Source: Mangrovimicrobium sp033283325 (GTDB lineage Bacteria; Pseudomonadota; Gammaproteobacteria; Pseudomonadales; Halieaceae). From it: 64,000 nt of DNA. The position numbers and the translations under genes were made by a program. Below are positions 59,120-64,000 of this stretch, piece by piece. The notes beneath the pieces are model-generated. The model saw only the letters and a program-made list of their open reading frames with translations. It did not search any database and was not told the origin of the DNA. How positions within the stretch are numbered: the stretch's first letter is position 1; the number at the start of each line of letters is the position of its first letter. The stretch spans positions 1 through 64,000 of the forward strand of contig JAWMQO010000003.1 in the NCBI GenBank assembly GCA_033283325.1, given 5' to 3'.

Positions 59120-59935
59120 TCAGCCCTCCTTGGCGCGCTCCCACAGCGCATCGAGCGCTTTCGCGTCGAGATTTTCCAATCGCTTTCCCTCACTTTCCGC
59201 CGCGAGTTCCATGGCGTTAAAGCGCTGTTCAAACTTGCCGGAGGCTCCCCTTAAGGCGGATTCGGCATCCACTTTGAGGTGGCGCGACAGGTTGACGCAA
59301 CTAAACAGCAGGTCGCCCATCTCTTCGTTGATGGCCTCGCCATCGCCACGGCCAATCGCCTCGCGCAACTCGCTCAGTTCCTCCTCGAGTTTCTCCAGCA
59401 CTCCCGCGGAATCCTCCCAGTCGAAACCCACGCGGGCGGCGCGCTTTTGCAGCTTTTGCGCCCGCGGCAGTGCCGGCAGGCTCACGGGAACGTCAGCGAG
59501 TACACTGTGCAGCGCGCGGGAATTCCGTTCCCGCTGCTTGATTGCCTCCCAGGTCGCGTTGACCTCCTCGACACTTGTCGGGTCTTCGACCACGCCTTCG
59601 ATCTCGCCGTCGGCGAAGACGTGGGGATGCCGGCGAACGAGTTTTTCCACCAGGGTATCGACCACCTGGCCAAAATCGAACAGGCCCCGTTCGCTGCCCA
59701 ACTGGCTGTAGAAAATCACCTGGAACAGCACATCCCCCAGCTCTTCACCGACATGTTCATAGTCTTCCTGTTCGATGGCGTGAGCAAGTTCGTAGCACTC
59801 TTCGAGGGTAGAGGGCACGATAGAAGCGAAATCCTGCTTCAAATCCCAGGGGCAACCGCTTTGCGGATCACGCAATCGCTGCATGACCCGCAGCAGGTCG
59901 GCAACCGTGTACTGCAACTCACTCTCCTGTGTCAT
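59120..59935 (-). CDS. mazG: Nucleoside triphosphate pyrophosphohydrolase
   Basis: A 271-residue protein with two MazG domains. The first contains LRDPQSGCPWDLKQDFASIVPSTLEECYELAHAI and EELGDVLFQVIFYSQLG; the second has EEELSELREAI and NEEMGDLLFSCVNLSRHL. The EExxE/ExxD metal motifs are in both. It hydrolyses NTPs and can reduce ppGpp or damaged nucleotides. It overlaps relA by 4 bp (start in the relA 3' end), the usual mazG-relA arrangement. Confidence 0.96.
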   Translation of the reverse strand: MTQESELQYTVADLLRVMQRLRDPQSGCPWDLKQDFASIVPSTLEECYELAHAIEQEDYEHVGEELGDVLFQVIFYSQLGSERGLFDFGQVVDTLVEKLVRRHPHVFADGEIEGVVEDPTSVEEVNATWEAIKQRERNSRALHSVLADVPVSLPALPRAQKLQKRAARVGFDWEDSAGVLEKLEEELSELREAIGRGDGEAINEEMGDLLFSCVNLSRHLKVDAESALRGASGKFEQRFNAMELAAESEGKRLENLDAKALDALWERAKEG

Positions 59936-62163
59936 CCGTCTATCCGCATGGCTGAAATCACATTGTGCAGACGATTCATGCGTTCAAGCAGCTTCGAGAG
60001 GGCCGCGAGATTCGGCACCTCGACACGCAGTCGCATGGTCGCGGTGTTGGTGTTGCGGTGGGACTGGGTATTCACCGCAAGCACATTGATATGTGCGTTG
60101 GCGAAGAGTCCGGTGATATCCCGCAGCAGGCCCTGGCGATCATAGGCCTCGATGGCCACATCCACCTCGTAGTTGTCGGTGGGCGTGGCGCCCCAGGAGA
60201 CATCGATGACGCGGTTGGGGTGTAACTCGGACAGTTTTACCAGGCGGCCGCAGTCACTGCGGTGAATGCTCACGCCGCGCCCGCGGGTAATAAAACCGGT
60301 GATGGCGTCTCCCGGCAGGGGCTTGCAACAGCCGGCCATGTGGTTGAGCAGGTTGCCAACGCCCTGTACCTGGACTTCGCTGCGCAGCCGGGTCGCCCCC
60401 GGACGCACTGTTTTCAGTTGCGGTTCGGGGCGCCGCTCCACCAGGCCCTGCGCCGCGTGTAGCACCTGCGCCGAAGCCAGCTCGCCCGAGCCTACCGCCG
60501 CGTACATCTCGTCCACAGTGGGCAACTGGACCTTCCTGGCGATGCGCTTGTAATCGACGCTGGTCAGGGCCAAACGCTTGAATTCACGCTCCAGCAGGTG
60601 CCTTCCCGCGGCAATGTTCTCCTCCCTGGCCTGGCTGCGGAACCAGTGCTGCACCTTGGCCCGGGCGCGGGAGGTTCGCAGGTAGCCCAGGCCCGGCTGC
60701 AACCAGTCGCGCCGCGGCTCGCCGTCCTTGCTGGTGAGAATCTCCACCCGCTCCCCGGTTTTCAGGGGATAGGTGAGCGGGACGATGGAACCGTTGACCT
60801 TGGCGCCGCGGCAGCAGTGGCCGACTTCCGTGTGCACATGGTAGGCAAAGTCCAGGGGGGTGGCGCCCTGGGCCAGATTGACCACATCGCCCTGGGGGGT
60901 AAACACGTAAACCCGGTCCTGGGCGACATCGAAGCTGAACTGCTCGGCGACGCTGCCGGTGTCGCCGGTTTCCTCGTGCCAGTCGAGCACCTGGCGCAGC
61001 CAGGCGATTTTTTCCTCGTAGGTGCTGGCCATCCCGGACTCGCGGTCCGAGCCTTTGTAGCGCCAGTGCGCGCACACGCCCAGTTCCGCCTCCTCGTGCA
61101 TGCGCCGGGTGCGGATCTGCACCTCGAGTATCTTGCCCTCCGGGCCGATCACCGCGGTGTGCAGGGAGCGATAGCCGTTTTCCTTGGGGTTGGCAATGTA
61201 GTCGTCGAACTCGTTGGGAATATTGCGCCACAGGCCGTGAACCAGGCCAAGGGTGGCGTAGCAGTCCTTGATTTCCGGCACCAGGATGCGCACGGCGCGA
61301 ATATCGTAGACCTGGGAAAAGCCTATCCCCTTGCGCTGCATTTTCCGCCAGATACTGTAGATGTGCTTGGCCCGGCCCTCGATCTCGAACTCAACGCCAG
61401 CATCCGCCAGTACCCGCGCCAGGGCCTGCTTGACGTCGGCTATGAACTGGTCGCGCTCCAGGCGCTTGCCGTCCAGCAGGCGGGCGATCTTGCGGTAGGC
61501 CTCGGAGTAGGTATAGCGGAAGGACAGGTCTTCCAGCTCCCATTTGAGGTGGCCGATACCGAGGCGATGGGCCAGGGGAGCGTAGACATCGAAGACCTCC
61601 CGGGCGATCGCCTCGCGGCGCTCGTCGTCGTGCTTCACCGCACGCAGCGCGCAGGTCCGCTCCGCCAGCTTGATCAATGCGACCCGGACGTCGTCCACCA
61701 TCGCCACCAACATTTTGCGGATGTTGTCTTTCTGCGCATCCGCCTGTCCCAGCACGGGCTGGTCCTGGTGCAGGCGCAACTCGCCGATGGCCGCCATGCG
61801 CAGGACTCCGAGCAGCAGGTCCGCCACCGTCGTGCCGAAACGCTCACCGATCTCCTCCAGGCCGATGCGCTCCTCGCGGACCGAGCGGTAGAGGATTCCG
61901 GCGACCAGGCAATCCGCCCCGACATGCAGTTCGGCGAGGATCAGTGCGACCTGCAAGCCGGCGCGAAAACTGTCGCTCCCGCGCCCCCAGTCCTGCTGTT
62001 CCACACCCGGTCGCCGGGCGAGCTCACGCGCCAGTTGAGCGGCCTCGCGCAGGCGCGGGTCGTCGGCGACTTCAGGGTGAAGGGGAAGGCTGCGCAGCCA
62101 GAGATCGAGGTCGATCTCACCCTCGGTAATTTCGGTCAGGTCTGCCTGCCGCACACGTACCAT
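59932..62163 (-). CDS. relA: (p)ppGpp synthetase I (GTP pyrophosphokinase)
   Basis: A 743-residue RelA-type enzyme. The pseudo-hydrolase HD region (about 50-200) lacks the HD ligands (FGTTVADLLLGV in place of the HD motif), matching a synthase-only RelA. The synthase domain has VYDIRAVRILVPEIKDCYATLGLVH and NPKENGYRSLHTAVIGPEGK. TGS (VYVFTPQGDVVNLAQGATPLDFAYHVHTEVGH), helical, a Zn-finger CCKPLPGD and ACT domains follow. It makes the stringent alarmone on stalled ribosomes. It sits between cysM and mazG. Confidence 0.96.
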   Translation of the reverse strand: MVRVRQADLTEITEGEIDLDLWLRSLPLHPEVADDPRLREAAQLARELARRPGVEQQDWGRGSDSFRAGLQVALILAELHVGADCLVAGILYRSVREERIGLEEIGERFGTTVADLLLGVLRMAAIGELRLHQDQPVLGQADAQKDNIRKMLVAMVDDVRVALIKLAERTCALRAVKHDDERREAIAREVFDVYAPLAHRLGIGHLKWELEDLSFRYTYSEAYRKIARLLDGKRLERDQFIADVKQALARVLADAGVEFEIEGRAKHIYSIWRKMQRKGIGFSQVYDIRAVRILVPEIKDCYATLGLVHGLWRNIPNEFDDYIANPKENGYRSLHTAVIGPEGKILEVQIRTRRMHEEAELGVCAHWRYKGSDRESGMASTYEEKIAWLRQVLDWHEETGDTGSVAEQFSFDVAQDRVYVFTPQGDVVNLAQGATPLDFAYHVHTEVGHCCRGAKVNGSIVPLTYPLKTGERVEILTSKDGEPRRDWLQPGLGYLRTSRARAKVQHWFRSQAREENIAAGRHLLEREFKRLALTSVDYKRIARKVQLPTVDEMYAAVGSGELASAQVLHAAQGLVERRPEPQLKTVRPGATRLRSEVQVQGVGNLLNHMAGCCKPLPGDAITGFITRGRGVSIHRSDCGRLVKLSELHPNRVIDVSWGATPTDNYEVDVAIEAYDRQGLLRDITGLFANAHINVLAVNTQSHRNTNTATMRLRVEVPNLAALSKLLERMNRLHNVISAMRIDG

Positions 62164-62164
62164 G

Positions 62165-63061
62165 TCAGTCCCCGGCGAAAACGCCTGTAGACAGATAGCG
62201 GTCTCCGCGGTCGCAGATGATCGCCACGATCACCGCGTTTTCGAGTTCCGCGGACAAGCGCAGGGCCCCGGCGACAGCACCACCGGAGGAAACCCCGCAA
62301 AAAATCCCCTCTTCCGCCGCCAGCCGGCGCATGGTGATTTCCGACTCCCGCTGGGAGATATCCAGCACCCGGTCGACCCGCGCCGCGTCGAAGATCGCCG
62401 GCAGGTAGGCCTGGGGCCAACGGCGAATGCCCGGGATACTCGAGCCGTCTTCGGGCTGCAGGCCGACAATGGTGATATCGGGATTTTGCTGCTTGAGATA
62501 GGCCGAACAGCCCATGATCGTACCGGTCGTTCCCATCGAACTGACCAGGTGGGTAATGCTGCCACCGGTCTGTGCCCAGAGTTCCGGGCCGGTGCCGGTG
62601 AGGTGGGCGCGGGGGTTATCCGGGTTGCCGAACTGGTCCAGCACCCGGCCCTCACCGCGTTCTTCCATTGCCCTTGCGAGGTCGCGAGCGCCCTCCATGC
62701 CCTCTTCCTGGGTCACTTCCACCAGCTCTGCGCCATAAGCCGCCATGGCCAGCTTGCGCTCGTCGCTCATGTGTGAAGGCATGATCAGTACCAGCCGGTA
62801 GCCGCGGATCGCCGCCGCCATGGCCAGGGCGATACCGGTATTGCCGCTGGTGGCCTCGATCAGGGTATCGCCGGGGCGAATGTCGCCGCGGGCCTCCGCT
62901 TCGCTGATCATGCTGAGGGCCGGGCGGTCCTTGACCGAACCCGCCGGGTTGTTGCCCTCCAGTTTCAGGAGCAGGGTATTGCTGGTCTCGCCCTGCATTC
63001 GCTGCAGGCGCACCAGGGGCGTGTTGCCGATACAGGCTTCGATGGTGGGATAGTCGCGCAT
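62165..63061 (-). CDS. cysM: Cysteine synthase B
   Basis: A 298-residue PLP enzyme that joins O-acetylserine to sulfide or thiosulfate. It starts with TIEACIGNTPLVRLQRM and contains the Schiff-base Lys in GNNPAGSVKDRPALSMI, the serine/PLP loop EATSGNTGIALAMAAAIRGY, and GTTGTIMGCSAYLKQ. The end GVSSGGAVAGAL binds the PLP phosphate. CysM identity, rather than CysK, fits the shorter length and the linkage to relA. ATG 63061 is selected over an in-frame start in the recO intergenic region. Confidence 0.95.
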   Translation of the reverse strand: MRDYPTIEACIGNTPLVRLQRMQGETSNTLLLKLEGNNPAGSVKDRPALSMISEAEARGDIRPGDTLIEATSGNTGIALAMAAAIRGYRLVLIMPSHMSDERKLAMAAYGAELVEVTQEEGMEGARDLARAMEERGEGRVLDQFGNPDNPRAHLTGTGPELWAQTGGSITHLVSSMGTTGTIMGCSAYLKQQNPDITIVGLQPEDGSSIPGIRRWPQAYLPAIFDAARVDRVLDISQRESEITMRRLAAEEGIFCGVSSGGAVAGALRLSAELENAVIVAIICDRGDRYLSTGVFAGD

Positions 63062-63092
63062 AGGAACTCTGACGTCACAATCGAGGGGGAGT

Positions 63093-63860
63093 TTACCCTG
63101 TCCTGCCGGACTCTGCATGATCCCCGGCCGGGCCCTCGGGAGAGCCCCTGGGAGCACCCTTGCGGAAGCCGCGAAAGAGCTCGCGGCTCTTCAGGGGCTC
63201 GGGACCCAGGTGTACCGCCAACGCCTGGCGTAACAGGCGTTTTGCGGTGCGACCGGCGGGCCCGCCGAACTCCCCCCGCCCAATGGCGAGGAGGTCCACT
63301 CCGGGATAGACAGGGGCTGCTCCAGCGGGTGCAGTTACCAGACCGAGGTCCGGGTCGAACAGGTACCAGGCATCTTCACGCAGGGGGCTGCCATCGCGGC
63401 CGTCCGCGTCGAGAGAGAAACTGTAGCCCAGTTCGTCCAGCAAGCCCAGCTCAAAAGCACGCAGCACCCGGTCCAGCACAACCCCTTCGGCGAGCTCGGC
63501 AAGCGCCGAAGCGTAGGCCGCAAACAGTGCCGGGTGGGGGTCGTGCCGATGTAACAGCCGCATCAGTAGCTCGTTGAGGTACATCGCGCTGTACAGCGCC
63601 TCCCCGCGCAGGCGAGTCGCGGAACCCGCCACCTCTACCTGGGTCAGGGTTTTCAGTTCCTGGCGCCCGCTGAAGGAGAGCAGCAGCGGAATGAAAGGTT
63701 GCAGGAGGGCGGAGCTGCTGCCGCCGCGGGCCCGCCGCCGCACCCCCTTGGCCACCAGGCTGAGGCGCCCCTGCTCGGCAGAAAACACCTCCAGCAGCAG
63801 GCTGGTGTCACGGTAGGGCCGCTGGTGCAGGATGAATGCCGGCTGCAACTGGACGCGCAT
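63093..63860 (-). CDS. recO: DNA repair protein RecO
   Basis: A 255-residue RecO. The N-terminal OB fold has QPAFILHQRPYRDTSLLLEVFSAEQGRLSLVAKGVRR, followed by LQPFIPLLLSFSGRQELKTLTQVE and YLNELLMRLLHRHDPHPALFAAY in the helical domain. It helps RecFOR load RecA on gapped DNA. The family's Cys cluster is absent, as in E. coli. It lies 5 bp downstream of era, the usual era-recO arrangement. Confidence 0.93.
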   Translation of the reverse strand: MRVQLQPAFILHQRPYRDTSLLLEVFSAEQGRLSLVAKGVRRRARGGSSSALLQPFIPLLLSFSGRQELKTLTQVEVAGSATRLRGEALYSAMYLNELLMRLLHRHDPHPALFAAYASALAELAEGVVLDRVLRAFELGLLDELGYSFSLDADGRDGSPLREDAWYLFDPDLGLVTAPAGAAPVYPGVDLLAIGRGEFGGPAGRTAKRLLRQALAVHLGPEPLKSRELFRGFRKGAPRGSPEGPAGDHAESGRTG

Positions 63861-63865
63861 GGCTC

Positions 63866-64000
63866 TCAGAAATCGTCGTAACCCAGGCTGCGCAGGGCGC
63901 GTTCGTCGTCCGACCAGCCACGGCGCACTTTCACCCAGAGCCGCAGCATCACCTTGCTGTCGAACAGGCGCTCCATGTCGCGGCGTGCCTCCGTGCCGAT
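63866..64000 (-). CDS. era: GTPase Era, C-terminal end (partial)
   Basis: The last 44 codons of era, cut by the window edge. The translation IGTEARRDMERLFDSKVMLR, then LWVKVRRGWSDDERALRSLGYDDF, matches the C-terminal KH domain end of Era, an essential GTPase of 16S rRNA processing. The TGA is at 63866-63868 (reverse strand), 5 bp before the recO ATG. Confidence 0.93.
   Translation of the reverse strand: MGTEARRDMERLFDSKVMLRLWVKVRRGWSDDERALRSLGYDDF

Overview
The window is a dense, high-GC, Gammaproteobacteria-type chromosome segment. A free-living marine lineage of the Cellvibrionales/Halieaceae sort is my inference from family composition (TonB receptors, DUF3301, DUF481, DUF501, era-recO and mazG-relA-cysM gene order). 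No plasmid, phage or CRISPR signal is visible. Almost everything is chromosomal housekeeping or catabolic content. The exceptions are a transposase tail at the left edge and a lower-GC block at about 19.8-23.1 kb.

Layout. 1-320: the last codons of a probable transposase, a tandem 25-bp repeat that looks like an insertion-sequence end, then tRNA-Asp and tRNA-Val. 493-849: queD, followed by a gene-free 460-bp stretch with AT-rich runs and DnaA boxes (origin-like). 1.3-5.6 kb: DUF3301 protein, alpha/beta hydrolase, lipoprotein, nitroreductase, small zinc-ribbon-like protein, glpK. 5.8-9.7 kb: aldehyde dehydrogenase, AEC transporter and class III transaminase, bordered by REP-type palindromes. 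9.9-13.6 kb: cytochrome c', a 2-hydroxyacid dehydrogenase with a signal peptide, VOC protein, cytochrome b561, NUDIX hydrolase. 13.6-17.1 kb: DUF442 sulfurtransferase-like protein, TauE exporter, purC and a DUF6498 membrane protein. Two copies of an unusual structured palindromic element bracket tauE-purC. 17.2-19.7 kb: truncated haemoglobin and a TonB receptor. 19.8-23.1 kb: the lower-GC accessory block with two DUF167 paralogues.

23.2-28.9 kb is a sulfate-assimilation cluster (SLC13 permease, DHH phosphoesterase, sat, cysC) with a divergent YeiE-like LysR regulator. 28.9-35.9 kb: Lrp-type regulator divergent from an ornithine-type decarboxylase, a lipoprotein carrying a GspG-like head, DUF481 protein, MscS channel, DAHP synthase, DUF501 protein. 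36.0-42.9 kb is a complete cobalamin uptake and salvage operon (promoter, B12 riboswitch, Shine-Dalgarno hairpin, btuB-cobO-cobQ-btuC-btuD-btuF, mostly translationally coupled). 43.1-46.0 kb: a GGDEF-EAL protein. 46.0-49.4 kb: HxlR regulator, and a Spy/CpxP protein divergent from a CpxRA-type two-component system with a CpxR-box-like site between them. 49.5-51.3 kb: an amidoligase and class I glutamine-amidotransferase pair of unknown product. 51.3-56.4 kb: trpS, a queuosine-tRNA mannosyltransferase-like protein, M18 aminopeptidase, uppP, tsaB. 56.5-64.0 kb: mobA, an AlgP/histone-H1-like protein, adk, mazG, relA, cysM, recO and the 3' end of era.

The signals most worth following are (i) the two structured elements at 14,075-14,188 and 16,265-16,382, with near-identical cores, a compensatory base-pair change and unrelated but self-complementary long arms; (ii) the DnaA-box region after queD; (iii) the amidoligase/amidotransferase pair; (iv) the DHH phosphoesterase inside the sulfate-activation cluster; and (v) the lipid-anchored GspG-like protein.
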